Below are positions 37,041 to 50,255 of a DNA stretch of 64,000 nt, in pieces. Each line of letters opens with the position of its first letter. Within the stretch, counting starts at the first letter, position 1. Position numbers and translations under genes: made by a program. The notes under the pieces were generated by a model. It searched no databases. It was given only the letters and a program-made list of their open reading frames with translations, and was not told the DNA's origin. This DNA comes from Brugia malayi. Taxonomy: Eukaryota > Nematoda > Chromadorea > Rhabditida > Onchocercidae. Location of the stretch: the NCBI RefSeq assembly GCF_000002995.4, contig NW_025062476.1, positions 3,405,001-3,469,000 of the forward strand. The letters are read 5' to 3'.

Positions 37041-40000
37041 ATGTTCAAAACATTACGACGCCTTCATGGCTACAATTTGGAAAATCGTGGTTTAAACGAT
37101 CTTTCTGAAACATTTCAAAATTTCGTTACGCGAGCTAGATTCTTTAATATTGGGCGATTAAGGTGAGGTACAGTTGATGGTTGTACAGCATTTCACATTG
37201 TATGTGGTTTTGTTAGTATGCGAACTTTAATTAATGGTCAGCATAGCCCAATTATTAGTGGGAATTTGCATTTCATAGTAAATAGTTCAGTTGATTTGTT
37301 TTTTGAGTTTGTAAAATGTGGTAGGGGGCATATTTTACTATTGATGGGGTTTAAAAAATTATGCTTTGATTGAGATATTCGTTATCAATATAAACTATGC
37401 ATCCTTTAATTAGTAATTCGTTTAATAATTTTGGTTTTCATGAATTTATATGGCTTTTGTTTGTATGAAAACACTTTTAAAAAATTTGTAAGGCATTTAA
37501 TTTTGTTCTTTTAGACGTACGTGGTCTCATTCGGCGGTGGAATTTCTAAAATATCGGCGCTTATTACCCATGCTGACATCTGACGAACAGGCATTTAATA
37601 CCGCTGAATGTACGAATTTTTCTTAGCAAATCTACAGTTATAGTTTATTGAAATTTTTTGAGGAGGAGTAGTCTTAAGCCAAACTTTTATCTGCTTAATT
37701 GGAACTGTTATTATTTCCTGTATTTTTATTTCCTCCCATATAGGTAGTGACTGATGCTTTGTAGCTTTGACTAGAATGGAGCATTTAGTGGTTTTCGAAT
37801 TTTTTAAATATATTTCCTTTATAAGTTTCCGATGAATTGACTCCTGGTCTGTCAGTATCGACATCGACACAGTCAAAGGAATGTGACAGTCCACTTCAAC
37901 GGTCAAAAAATGAAGACCGAAAAATTCTCGTTACGAATATTTCCCGACATGTCACGGCTAATCAGCTTAAATCATTTTTCTCAAAGTTTGGTGCCGTAAG
38001 TTTCTTCATTATATATGTACTTTAATTCATATACGTGATCAGTTTGATTTTATTCTTTATTATCCGTATGGTACTTAACTGTCAATATTATATCGACATA
38101 TCGACTTTGTATCATTTTCGTGAACTATTCTTATGGTTCTGTAGCTGTCACTGAATTCCAGCATGCGCTGTGATGAAAACAATATCGTTTTTTATCTATT
38201 TTGATAAAGCTATCAATTTGAAAACAATTTTATAAAATTTAATTTCTATAGTTACTAATCTGTCTATAATAGTACTTAAGTTTGCATACTGCATGCTATA
38301 GCTATTAATAACAATGTTTCATTGGAAATAATTCTTCACAAAAAGCATTGCTCATTAGTCAAGAAATAGTGGAATAGAATAGAATGCTTCAGCTTTATGA
38401 TTTAAAACTTTTTTCGCTTTGTTTCATAGATACTATTATATAATCTTCTTTGGATGGTAATTTGTTTACTATTTAGGCAAGAGCTCCATCCTTTGCAGAT
38501 ATCAAGTTGTTATATACCGTCAGAAGAACGTCAACATTCATTGTACGCTACGTTACCAAAAAAATCTCGATCAAGCTTGACCGCTTACATTACATTCAAG
38601 TTAGTCGGTACTTCAGTAATTTAATAAAGTAGTATTTTAAAATACTAAATCGTAAATTTTACTGATGTAATCAACAATAAAAAATGTAAAAATGTTATTT
38701 TTTGATTCTAAAATTTCGAGTGGTTTTAATTTTTTCAGAAATATGGAAGGTGCAGAACGAGCAAAGAATGCAACTGCAGATGAACTGAGATTTTATGATC
38801 AAGTGATGTTGATATCGCAGGTAAGCTGCAACTTTTTGTTTTTTTTCTTTCAAAACTTTTTTCGGAATCGATTTTTAAATCAAATACGATTTAAAAATAT
38901 TATACTTTAAAAATATTATATTGTCAGTATTTGGCGATCGTTAGCAGTACCATTCTAGTAAAAGAATGATGCATTGAAAGTTGGTAACTATATTTCATAT
39001 TCCTGCTATATACAGTAGTGTATTGGGAATCAGGTAAGCAAGTAGTCATTTTTGAGCAGTCGTGTCTCTTTTGTCTTTTGACTTAATTATTCGCAAATTT
39101 ACAGACCGATGTTCTGTTTAGTTGCGTTTTCTTCAGGGGTAGTTTATAGTTTTTTATGAAGTTTTAGTAAAGCCACTGCAAAAAAAAATTTCGAAGTACT
39201 TAATATTAATCGTCTTATATTCAATTTAAGAAAACATTTTGTTTTATCCTATTGTTTATATTAGCAGACGAAATAGGCATAGTTACCAATTATGGGAGAA
39301 GTATTGATGAAAATGATTGGCATATGTGCATGCCAAGATTTCAAAATTATAAAAATGCAGAGAAAGTATAGCATGTTCTCTGCTAGAATTTCACTATTTT
39401 TTCAGTTATCATTAAAAAAAAAGGGTGTCGTTCGAAATGCTCTTCAAAAGACGAACGTTTATTCAGGTCCAGGTAATCAATGAATATTTTTTACGAAAAA
39501 TTGTTTTTAACATAAATTTTAATTTTTTTTTTTCAAAAAATTGGTCGAGTATTATGTCAATTATTTAACTGATGTGAATTTGCGTTTTCTTTGCTATAGA
39601 TTATAACATCATTGGTCTTACCTGAGGGAGAAAAGAAGAAGTAGAATAAGAGGTAAAATGTATATTATCATTTTCAATCTCTTTAAGAAATGTGTTAAAT
39701 AATTCTATTTAGTTTCTGTAATTAGATCCATTCATAAATAATATAAGAAGTAGAATGAGAGGGAAAGTATAAGAATAAGAGGAAGAAAAATAAGAGAAAA
39801 CAAAAAATTGTCTGAAATTCCATATTCGTGATTTATTTGTTTGTTTTTTTCGAAATTTTGTTTTACTGTACGATTAATGACGTTCCTTTTTTCCAGATGA
39901 TCTTTCCAACAATATGGTAACAGTTGCATCACGGAGTACAACATTATCCACATTAGCAGATGTTGCATCACTGGTTCGTTCATTGCAAAAAAAAGAAAAT

Positions 40001-43000
40001 CAAGTTTTCCATATGGGAATTTTCATTTTATTTATCAGAGGCACTAGGCTTTCTGTTCACTTAATATGATTTAATTGCTTTTTATTATCAATGAGAATAA
40101 TAAACGCTTCGCTTAATGTATCCATTAGTTGAGGTATTTCATTACTACTCATTCGATCATCACTTATCTGTATTCACAAAATTTAAAAAGATTGTTTTCT
40201 TTTAGAACTTGAAAATTTTTACCACTTAATCGGGCTGTTTTCAGTTTTCACATCGATTATCACTGTCAGTACTACCGCCAAAAGTACTTACATTAATCCT
40301 GTCTTTCTTGCCACCGATGGATAGAATCCGATTAGAAAGAGTAAGCAAAAGCTTCCTGGAATCATCTATTGAGGTTCTTTTTATCGTTTTTTTTTTTTTT
40401 TTTCGCTTGACATTTGTACTATATGTTCTTTGTATAGACTGTTAGATATTCTGAATTTAGATTATATTCATCCAATCCCACTTATTTCTGTTTCGAAATT
40501 ATAAAAAATTATTTATTTTTGGAATTTTTCAGTCGTAAGATGAAATTCACCGAAATATTTCTTTAACAGATAAGATGAAGGAAAAGCAACTAAGTAATAA
40601 ATGCAAAAAAAAAAAAAAAAAAAGTATAGAGAGAAGAAAACGAAGAAAGGAAACAAGGAAGTGAGAATAATAATAAGAAGAAAATAGATTATTGTCCAAC
40701 CACAGTCCAGTGGCTGACAAAAGATCCAGGAAGTAGAACTGAAGTGCTATCGTTCAAAATAATTAAAGAATGGTATCCTAAGTGTTCCTAAAGAATGGTA
40801 TCCTAAGTGTTGAGAAGAGTATTCTAAATCAAAAAATTGACGTGTGACTCTGATATTAATTTCTAGGCTTTCTTTCTTGCTTGAAATTGCTCTCGAGGTG
40901 TAAGTTGAGAATAATAATCATACTTTTAGGAATGGCTGAAGGTATTTGATTCTTTTGAAAGCTATTCAAATTACATCAAATTACAGGCTTGGAAATGGAA
41001 CGATGCATTATCATTCTCAAGTGATAGTGGTTTTGGACACACTTTCTCACCATTAAATCCTCTTCGGAATATTCATCTGAAGGTAGCAAATTATTTTATT
41101 GCTTCCACAATTATGTATTCTTTTTATCTTGTTATACTCACTCTAAAATATACCGTTTGCTTGAAAAATTGGAAATTATTGACATACATCATATTGAGCG
41201 GCCTTATGAACAAAAGATTACATGATCTTATTTATTCTACTAAAACTTTCGAGTGCATAATTTTTTTTCACACTAAAAGGTAATTAATCGTTATTATAGG
41301 CACTTTTGTCTCGTTGTGGTGTACATTTGAAGTCTTTGGATTTATCCGGAGTAGTACATTTACTGGATGAACAAGCTTTTCATATTATTTCATCTTCATG
41401 TCCAAATTTGGAAGAAGTAAATTTCGAAAGAAAATTTTTTCTTTTTTAACCTTTAATTTTTGGTAGAATCAAAAGAAATCAAACTACGAAGCCAAGTTTT
41501 ATATGTCGCAACTTTTTCTTCTGTTTGTAGTTTAATTCTAATTCTCTGTTCTGCTTATCTGACATTAAGTCATATCTTAGGTGAATTTATCGGGACTCGG
41601 TGGTCATTGGCAAACAGTGCGTACATTTGGTGAACCACTGACGAATTTACGGTCTGTTATATACAGAGATATGGTAGGTATAAGTGATAAGACAATGTGG
41701 TATTTGTTCAAGCCATTAGGCATGAATATATGTGAAGTTGATCTTCGAGGCTGCCGACGTTTCAAAGGTCGTTGCTTCCGGCTCTTTGGAAATTCATTAG
41801 AAAAAGTGAGTCATCGTTTCTTTGAGAATATTAATAGATATATTTTGGTTCTTTCTTGTATCAAAATACACTTTGGTTCTTACGTAGTTGTCCGGTTTAT
41901 TTCCTGCTTTGCTATTTTTTACTCTATACCTGATATGAAATAAAAATTCACGTGAATTACAAATTGCAAGTTCGTAAAATAATTTAAAGTATAAAAAAAG
42001 AAGATAGCTCTTAATTTGGAGCTATTTTATTGTCTTTCAGATTTTACTTGATGGTTGCTGCCGTCTGGATAAACAGTCCCTTGAAGAACTATGTCTTAAT
42101 TCACCGAATATCACTGAACTGCGGTTGAGTTCATGTCAGTTGGTTTCTGATGATATACTCAGGTAATTGAAATTACGTTTTTTTTTTTTTTTTTTTTATT
42201 CCTCTAAAAGAACATAATGTCTAATTCTTATTTCCATAGTCATATCTGTTTCACCTAACAGTTTAAATCTGTTATTATTGTTGGCAGTTTCCGAGTATAA
42301 TTCATCCCAGGATGTTTAAAACATACTTTTCTATGACATTCATTGCTATTTTATTCGGATTTTTTATCAGCATAACAAAAACAAGTCTTTAAAAAAATTC
42401 CGAAAGAATTTAACTGTTTTCTCCTATCAGTAGTTTTTAATTATCAAAAGTGCAAAAATTATTAGTTTAAAGATCGCATCATATGACACTGAAAGTTTTC
42501 CAGAGGAATTGGTAATAAACAAATAAAATTATGTTATATAAATTATTAAAATCTCCATAATATTTTAAGGAAACTTAACTTGCAGTTTGATATCGAGAAG
42601 CTTAACACATTTAAAGTCGTTTGCCTTGTGTGGTGATTTTTTTCCGAACTTGACTTCAATGGGTTTAATGGCTTTGTTACGATTGCGCTGTCTTTGTGAG
42701 CTATCGTAAGTATTTTCGTGTTTATGAAAGCTTTTAGGAATTCCTTTTACCTAACATATGATTGGTTTTTGTTTCCAGAAATTTGATTCAATATATCGAA
42801 CTTTATTTTTTCGGATGATTTTTTACCAATTCTTTCTTTTCGAAATCAATAATGTGGAGTTAAAAATACGAATTTAATTTAAGAAATTGTAAAATTTAAA
42901 ACTATTTATTGCAATTTACTTACAAAAATTTTTAGGCTAGATAACAATTCACTTGTATCGGATGAAGTATTGGAAGAAATAACTAATCTTCCACATTTGC

Positions 43001-45059
43001 GCTTTCTTAGTTTGGCATATGCTGGCTCAGATGTTACAATAACCGAAAAAGTTATTATGAGGATTGGAAAATTGAAGGAGCTTCAAACGGTGCGTTAAAA
43101 AAAATAAAGTTGAAAAAGTAAATAGTCAGTAATACTGATTGGATGTATAATTCACTTTTTTCAGCTTGATGTTAGCTCATTAGCAGCAATAACAGATCGC
43201 TCCCTATCGACAATTATTTCCGGCTGTTTAAAACTGCAGATTATTCGAGCGCGCTGTTGCACATATTTGGGTGACGAAGGTGTCTGTTCATTAACGACGC
43301 TGAAAAATTTGGAGCACATTGATCTGAGTGGATGTCTTCTTGTTGGTTATTTAAAAAATCTTTTTAATGATAAATTTTTGACCATTACCATGGCTTTATG
43401 AGAATGGCATTTTAAATATTGATGCTTATATCAAATTAATTTTGGTAATCATCCCAATTTTGATAACCATTCTTTTTGAATTATTTTTGCATATTGAAAT
43501 ATTTTCACTCTACTATTCATTGTTTTTTTATTCACTTTATATTTGCATTTAAGACCGCTAAATAGGAAAATAAAATTATAAATATGGTTATAAGATGATG
43601 ATTGATAAATTTTCAGGTAACTTCAAATGGCATTCAAGCGTTACTTGATGCTTTTCCAACCTCTGAATATTCTCAGAAACTGACGGTTACCGCTTTATAT
43701 CTTCCTTGTTTAAGTCATTTCCTCTAAAACTTACTTTAATAGATAGCATTTTTATTAGAAAGATTGCTTTGCTTAATTTTTACCGAAAAAGTTTGATGCA
43801 TGCCATTTTATGCTGTTTTCTGTCCTTTGATTTTTTTGTCCTTTGATTTTTTATTAAGCAAAATTTAAGGTGAAAACAAATGCATCTTTACTTGTTTTTT
43901 ACTGCATTTATTATAGCTTAGTTTTTTTTTTTGATGGATTTTTTTTTGAAAAAATTCTTTTGTTAAAACGGAAAAAAGTTACAGATGATCACAGTGGTTG
44001 TTGGTGGAACGGTATGTAATGTTCAATCCTTACGTCAAAGTAATAGTCGTGTGGTTGTGGATATAAGCGACTATAGTGTCTCATGTAGTAGTAATACAGC
44101 TGAAGAACTTTTTTCAATTTCTGGTAGATTTCTTGGTATGTATCATTGTTTAACATTAAAAATTGTTGCATAATTCTGACCTTCAGAAATAAGCAAGAAG
44201 TAGCCATTTGAGGAAAAGAAATTTATACATAGGAAAAATATTGCTTAATAAAGAGGTTATTAAATGCATTGATTAGAATTTATTGTTTACCGAAGAAAGA
44301 TCCAAAATAAATAGTTTAAAATGAATAGTTCTGAATCCTTTTTTTCTTTTCTAGGGACCTCTGTTAAGTAGAGTTTGATATGCTGTTGTACCACTGCAAC
44401 CACTGCTTGCAGATATTGTATTTTAGACATTTGTTCAATTTTCATTTCGTTATATAATTTTTCAAAATTTAATATTGACCATATCTTAGGCACAAGGAAT
44501 AATTCAGACGAAAGTTCATCAGACGACGAGTTCGATGCATTGACTACTCATCGTATGATAACTCTTTTATTATATAATAACTGGTTTCTGTCGGCCATTT
44601 CTTAGGCTTTTTTCATTATTATGTAATCGTAGGAGATTTATGTCAGTGTCATACTTCAGAAACGGAAAATTCAACTATCTATCAAAAGAAGGAAAAACTA
44701 GTTTTGCTTTTTCTAGTCTTTTTTTTCTTTCATTTCCATTAAGCACAGAATTGACACATCAGAAATACCATGGATTACTCACTAATTTCACAACTGCACA
44801 TATAAAGATTTTTTGCAGCAGTGGTGTGACGTAAAATCGTTTATTTGATGTTATTTATTGTTTAAGTCTTATTTCTTGTTTTGTTTTTACTGTAATTACT
44901 TTATTCAGTTAAGGAATAAAGCAAATTAAGTAATTTGCAGGATCGTTTATAATAGATGCGTTACGCGATGTAGAAGATGACTCACCACTGGAAACACAAG
45001 AATCGATTGATGAATGGGCCGAACGTGAAGCTCTCGATTTAGGTCTTATAGCGAAATGA
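37041..45059 (+). CDS. RRM + F-box + leucine-rich-repeat protein, 19 exons
   Basis: Exons: 37041-37162, 37515-37609, 37826-37995, 38499-38599, 38739-38820, 39406-39472, 39897-40003, 40245-40373, 40987-41082, 41300-41416, 41581-41805, 42041-42162, 42586-42705, 42936-43089, 43165-43341, 43617-43685, 43985-44135, 44490-44552, 44941-45059. They sum to 2286 nt (761 residues). The ATG is 3 nt after GTTTCAG at 37037. Domains in order: an RRM at about 104-195, with RKILVTNIS as RNP2-like strand, FFSKFGA and SLTAYITFKNMEGAERA as RNP1-like strand; an F-box at about 255-300 (LPPKVLTLILSFLPPMDRIR, then LERVSKSFLES); LRRs from about 310 to 640 (LKSLDLSG, ICEVDLRGCRRFKG, ITELRLSSC, LRFLSLAYA, LEHIDLSGC); and an acidic Ser/Asp-rich tail ending DLGLIAK. 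The F-box predicts Skp1/cullin binding, with the LRR or RRM recruiting targets. RNP1 lacks the usual central aromatic pair, so RNA binding is unproven. Ends of exons 7 and 8 (GTTTTC, GTTCTT donors) are uncertain; the alternatives at 39973 and 40340 also keep phase. I recall C. elegans EEED8.10 as also joining RRM and F-box. Confidence 0.85.
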
Positions 45060-45260
45060 ATTGTTTTGGGATTGAAAAGTCCTGTTAAGCTTGTTTTACG
45101 AGACCTTCTAGAGTTATGTTTCTTTTCAGGAAATATATTATATTCATGTTTGTTTTCTTATTATTTTCTCCTCTCTCTTTTCATTATTTTCTTTTTTTGA
45201 AGAGGTTTTTGCAAGTATGGAAAGTGTTTTTTGCTTGAAGTCTTTTCCTCTTTTTTCCTG

Positions 45261-45306
<46 letters not shown>

Positions 45307-46168
45307 TGTTTCTAGAAGTTAAAGGGTAGTTGTAGCTATTTTTGCGTCACTAGTATTCAATTGCTATTCTATTCTAACAAGAATTTTGTTATTTGTTTCT
45401 TCCAAATTATAAAGTCCCGAAAATTTGAATAGATCATCTGAGGAAATAATCGGGAAAATTTACCTGATCCATATGTAAATATTTGTAATTAGCACAATGA
45501 TTTGTTTAATTTCATTTTTGTACCATTTACCTGCTTTTTTTTTAGAAATTTTGAATAGTTTGTATAACATTTCCTAGTATCTCAGACATTTACTTATTTT
45601 AAAAATATTTTTTGGTGTCAAAATCGCCACTTTTCAAGGGATAATGTGATGCCAACCCATTTAGTCTAAAAGCATCGTGAAACATTAACGTTTTTTTTTA
45701 GATTGTTTATGTCCTTTTTTTTTCACTTTTTAACAATGACTTTTTTATTTCTAAAGCTCTTCCTATTTTTGATTTCGTAAATTCGCATTTGTTTGATTTT
45801 GTAAAATTTTATAAATATGGAAAAAAGGAACTGAAATTTAAAATATTTTAAGCTAAGTCATCTTCCTTTTTTGCAGAAACCATTCTCTTGGAAAATGTCT
45901 TCTATCCATTCATATTATTTCTTATCAACTATGAAATATATATTTGATATTAAGTCATGACAAATCAATTTCTTTTTATTGGATGAAAATAACGTTTGTT
46001 TTGTGCCAAAAAATATGAAATGCTTTAATTTTTCCAGTTTATAGGTGCTTTAATTTCCAATGTATTGCATGTTTGGGCAATCGTTTTTTTGTTTTCTTTA
46101 TATATATACATTGTTTGAAATGTTTTTCATATTTGCTGTTTTCGAATTTGTCAATTTTTGATTTCATT
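45060..46168. other. 3' flank of the RRM/F-box/LRR gene
   Basis: Probably contains that gene's 3' UTR. It is T-rich and holds a TA microsatellite. No further coding exon seen before the retrotransposon. Confidence 0.5.
45260..45303 (+). repeat. (TA)n microsatellite
   Basis: About 44 bp of TA with a single CA interruption near its start, 200 bp downstream of the stop of the preceding gene. Confidence 0.9.
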
Positions 46169-46173
46169 GTAAG
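46169..46173 (+). repeat. Target-site duplication, left copy (GTAAG)
   Basis: GTAAG directly precedes the left LTR and recurs at 50954-50958 directly after the right LTR. Five bp is within the range produced by BEL/Pao integrases. Confidence 0.9.
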
Positions 46174-46635
46174 TGTCGTGAAAGGTTTCTCTTCAGATAG
46201 TCGAATATTTGTGATACAGCAGTGAGATTAATAAATTTTTATTTTTATAAAACGTATTATCAGTAACCTGAGCAGTAGAAATAGACTTTATAAAATCGGG
46301 GAAAATTTAGATTGGTTATGACTGCTTATAATCGACAATAATGACAATAATCTTTTGTTTATTTGGATTGAATTTATATAAGTGAGAATTGGGCATGTCT
46401 AAGATAAAAATCACATGTGTTAAGAATCGGAAGTGTTTACAAAGAATTGATAATTTACAATTTCACTTAAAATCACATGAGTAATAAATCTTAAGAAACT
46501 AGGTTTATGGAGAGATGGTTTATGATATCGTTAGATTGGTTACAATTTAAAAATGTTTATTTAGTTTTATTAGTTTTTAGTTATATTAATCTTATTATTT
46601 TGGTTAGAGTTTTCGCGAAATTATAATTCGCGACA
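46174..46635 (-). repeat. 3' LTR of the BEL/Pao element (left copy)
   Basis: 462 bp. It begins TGTCGTGAA and ends TTCGCGACA on the + strand, a near-perfect terminal inverted repeat. It aligns along its whole length to the right copy. Confidence 0.92.
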
Positions 46636-46843
46636 CTCCCAAAGGTGGGGAGAAATCGATGTAATGTGGAGTTTCGAGAGAGTGATTTTGAGGTATGTAG
46701 CTAAAGGTATGGGAGTTTAATGGGTGGGATTTCTTCCTTAGGAATTGAGTGTGTGGTGATTCTATAGAGAGAATAATGATAGTAGCTTGATTTGAACTTC
46801 GTTTAGGAGTAGTACGGAATAAGGATTGAATTAATTTGAATTT

Positions 46844-48060
46844 CTATTTAAGAATAACTAAAACAGTTAATATTGTCACCATAATTATACAAATAGAAAT
46901 CAATTTCCAATGTATTATCACATCTTCAAATTCTTCTTCTATCGGTAGAACAATTTCGTTAAATTCCCTTTCCATTCGTTCAATAATTTTTTCTGCTTCT
47001 TCAGAAATTTCTTGCCAAAAGATTTCATCCTTCATTTCATGTGTTATTGGATTGATTGTTTCGTGATTTTGAGTCAGGATTTCTAATTCTGTGTTAATTC
47101 TTTCATTTTCAAACTTACTTATTAAATCTCCTTTGAATTCGATTTTTTCGATTGTCGGTTGTTCTGATTTGCAAGGGGCCACCACCAATCTCCATCAATT
47201 CTTTTAGCTATCACATCGTTTCTTTGAAGTATTAGTTTTGTGGCAAGAGTAGGATTACTGATTGATAACCATTTGATCAACAATGACAAGTTATTTCTAT
47301 TTTGGCAACTTTTTTGATGTGTTTCTTTGAGTTGGTGAATGAATTCTTGTCTTAGTGAATCGAAATGGTATTAAAGTTTTACGTTCTCAGGATCGAATTT
47401 TTTGTCAGGAGACTTTTCCATCATCATTAATTTATTACTCTTCGTTTGAATTTTCTAGTAAAGTTCGCGTCATCTTCAACGTCTACCTCAATAACTATAT
47501 CACCTTGCATTAAAAATGGAGAGGTGAATCTATAATTTTTTGTGTTTAATATATGGTAGTTTTCATTAATTATAAGTGATGCTTGTAGTTCGTCGATGAT
47601 GAAGTGTTTGTTATATTTTTTAGACTTGAATCTTCCAATTTTTCGATATAGAAAATGGTTGGCTGTACCTTTGCTATTCCATATAATAATACTAGTATTT
47701 GTTTGTATTTCCTTATTTGTTATCTATTGAGTAGGAAAAGTTTGAATTAGTCCAATTCCATTCATTTGTTTTCGAACATTTAAATATCTGCAGAATTATG
47801 AGGAAGTTGCAGTAGCAGACGTATAATCTGATACCATCGATAGTGATATTCTAAGAAAAGCTTTTGTGCATACTGTCCGTGTAATGTTACTACATTTTAT
47901 AGCTGGTATTTTTACATGGGTGCGTGTGTCCACTTTGTGATATGTAGCATTTTTGTTAATAATTTCTTCACAATTCCATTTCTCAGGAATATTAAAGAGT
48001 ACTCCAGAAATCCAATTATAGCTGCTGTTAGTTAATACCTGTCTTGGTATTTACGATATA
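46844..48060 (-). pseudogene. Env-like third region of the BEL/Pao element (broken)
   Basis: Between the integrase C-terminal region and the 3' LTR, on the minus strand, lie several open segments broken by stops or frameshifts. The last, 47188-46844, is charged and helical and ends in a single hydrophobic anchor (ISICIIMVTILTVLVILK) with almost no tail, the layout of an envelope protein C-terminus. Upstream segments contain scattered Cys and N-glycosylation-type sites. Some nematode BEL/Pao elements are known to carry env genes related to phlebovirus-type glycoproteins. The identity here is inferred from position and topology only. It is disrupted and not expected to be functional. Confidence 0.55.
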
Positions 48061-48325
48061 ATCGTTATCAATAATAAAGTTTTTATCAAAAGATTGGACT
48101 TATCATTTGCATCGACCATAGTTTGTAATTTTTTAGCACTTCTGGTTCGTCTAGCAATGGATTCTTCCGGTTTATCTTCCACTTTGTCTTCTATATCTTC
48201 AGCAGCATCTATTTCCATAGGATAATGCATATTTATTAATCGATCAATTTGTTTTCCAGTTGGTAATTGTATTGTTGTGCTTTTTATTTTTCCATCCCAT
48301 CCTCGTTTAATTTTTATTATCTTTG

Positions 48326-48604
48326 CTAATTTCCAACACCACGAGGTACTTCTGGTTCATTTAATAATACTATCTCATTTTCATGTGGTATTCTTTTCTC
48401 TACTATTCTAGGTGATGTTAATTCTCTTTGTGTACGTTCTCTAAGACTTATAAGGTATTCTTCTTTCCACAACTTCCAAAAGGCATCTAATATGGATAGA
48501 GTACTGGTCCAATACTTGACTAGTTTATCTTTAGTCTTTATTGTATAAGGAGTATATTCGTCTTGATGACTGTCGTAATTTATTGGTAGATCTAATGAGG
48601 CCAT
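48326..48604 (-). pseudogene. C-terminal pol region after integrase (BEL/Pao)
   Basis: A 92-codon frame containing FWKLWKEEYLISLRERTQ and IVLLNEPEVPRG, typical of the domain that follows the integrase core in BEL/Pao polyproteins. After PRG the frame shifts: matching sequence continues in another frame towards 48100. It is separated from the integrase core by a frame break near 48604-48652. Confidence 0.8.
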
Positions 48605-48651
48605 AGTTGATGTAAAATCAATTGGCCGAATGATTCTGTAGTCGTCGAAAG

Positions 48652-49095
48652 CTATATAAGGACGATTAATGGACGAGTATTAAGGATTCCTTCTATTTCA
48701 ACTATCAGTGTTATTAATTCTCCTTCCTTTAAAAGTTTTCTTCCCATTGCTCTTCTTAATGCTTTTTTTGTAAGTCCTATAAGTCTTTCATATACACCAC
48801 CACCCCATGGTGCTCTTGGTATAGTATTTTTCCATATCATACCCTTTGTCGCCAAAAAATTAGCGTTTTCTTCCATAACAGTTTTGAATACCAGTTGAAA
48901 TTGGCTAGCATTATCGCTTAATATTAATTTTGGATATCCACGTCGAGCGATAAATCTTCTTAAAACATGTGAAAAATTCTCGGCAGATAAATTCTCCGCC
49001 ATTTCTAGATGCACCGCTCTGGTAGTGAAGCACGTAAAAAGTGCTATCCATCTTTTGACTAGACCAGTATTAGATTTGACTGAAAGAGGACCCAT
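48652..49095 (-). pseudogene. BEL/Pao integrase catalytic core
   Basis: A 147-codon frame starts just after the family's usual (D)LxGPLxVK position. Visible motifs are GLVKRWIALFTCFTTRAVHLE, LILSDNASQF with the second catalytic Asp, and GGGVYERLIGLTKKALRR with the catalytic Glu. The first catalytic Asp expected near the start is at or outside the open frame. The enzyme family inserts the cDNA into host DNA. Open over its main length but disconnected from the upstream zinc domain by a frameshift. Confidence 0.85.
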
Positions 49096-49149
49096 ATAAT
49101 CCGACTTGTTCGAAGGTTCTGGATCGTTTTACTCGTGTTTCTGGTAAAC

Positions 49150-49576
49150 TTGGCATCGCTGGCAGTTTGAACGGTTTAGCTTTTCAGCGGATGCAAGAAG
49201 TTGTGGCATAAGTTTATGATTCGTTTTACTGCAGCTCTTCCTTTCGGTATCCAAAATTTCCGTCTTAATTCAGATAACGTATGTGCGATTCCTGCGTGAT
49301 ATAATTCATTATGCTTGTGTAAAATAATAAGATCGGTGATATAACTATGATTCGATAAATATATGGGATATTTGCTTTATCCTTTAATTCTGAGTTTTCC
49401 AATCTGCTCCTTAACTTCCATAAGTTATCACCTTCATCTTGATATAGATTCCATTTTTCCTTTTCATCCTCCGTTAACATTTGTGATTGAGCTTGTTTGA
49501 TCAGCATGTTTTCCGCTATGTCGTAACCAATTTTAGTCATGTATCTCTTTTTTACAGATAATGGGTGTAGCCACAC
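49150..49576 (-). pseudogene. BEL/Pao linker and integrase zinc-binding region (frameshifted)
   Basis: The open frame 49576-49265 carries AENMLIKQAQSQML and DEGDNLWKLRSRLENSE, the segment between RNase H and integrase in BEL/Pao. In a neighbouring frame from about 49330 down, LHKHNELYHAGIAHTLSELR and KFWIPKGRAAVKRII match the HH part of the zinc-binding domain. At least one frameshift and a stop separate these from the core at 49095. Confidence 0.75.
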
Positions 49577-49762
49577 TAATTTCCTTTTGCAGGTTTGTTT
49601 GATAAATCAAAGAGTCCAAACAGTTACTCGAATTAGTTTTGTCCAACTACTGAAGCGACATTCGTCAATAAATTCAATTGTATCTATTTTAAAAGTTTGA
49701 GTTATCTTTGTCAAGTTCAAAGCAATAGCTTCTACAATTCATCGTTTCCTGAATAACGAAGT

Positions 49763-50255
49763 TTACACTTTGCCATTCACATTTCTTAAGTTCCAACCAT
49801 CTAAGTCCTTTCCACCATTGTTTGCAATTTTGAAGTTTAAGTGTAATAGTCCTTTGGTGGCTATATCTGCTGGATTTTGATCACTTGGTACGTATTTTAA
49901 TTCAAAGTTAGATTTCCTTATTTCTTCGATGCGATTTTGTACAAATCTGTAGTTTTGTATAATTCTGGATCCAGTAGAAAACACATTTTGAATCTGTCCA
50001 CAAAGTAACTTGATTATTTTCAAGATTTAGTTGTTTTAGTACGAATTGAGTTGCTCTTACTCCAATTAGTACAGATAATAATTCAAGTCTAGGAATTGAC
50101 ATACCTTTCGAATTGCATAAATCAAGAATGAATTCAATTATGCTCCTTTATATCCATGATTGAGAACACAAATAGCTGCAGAATAGGCAACTTTAGAAGC
50201 GTCAGTGAATATATGGAATTCTGTTAATTGTGAAGCTTCCATTCCATTATATTTG
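49763..50255 (-). pseudogene. BEL/Pao RNase H region (frameshifted)
   Basis: On the minus strand, EFHIFTDASKVAYSAAICV (about 50220-50165) is the start of RNase H with its catalytic Asp. It stops near 50140. SIPRLELLSVLIGVRATQF and VTLWTDSKCV follow in the 50102-49908 frame. NRIEEIRKSNFELKYVPSD and NPADIATKGL lie in another frame (50023-49763). At least two lesions break the domain. Confidence 0.85.

Noticed and set aside
37595..37906. 103-codon minus frame
   Set aside because: Antisense to exons 2-3 of the RRM/F-box/LRR gene.
40931..40942. 12-nt microexon (GAATGGCTGAAG) between F-box exons
   Set aside because: It would fit in phase, but the F-box reads well from exon 8 directly into AWKWND without it; left out pending transcripts.
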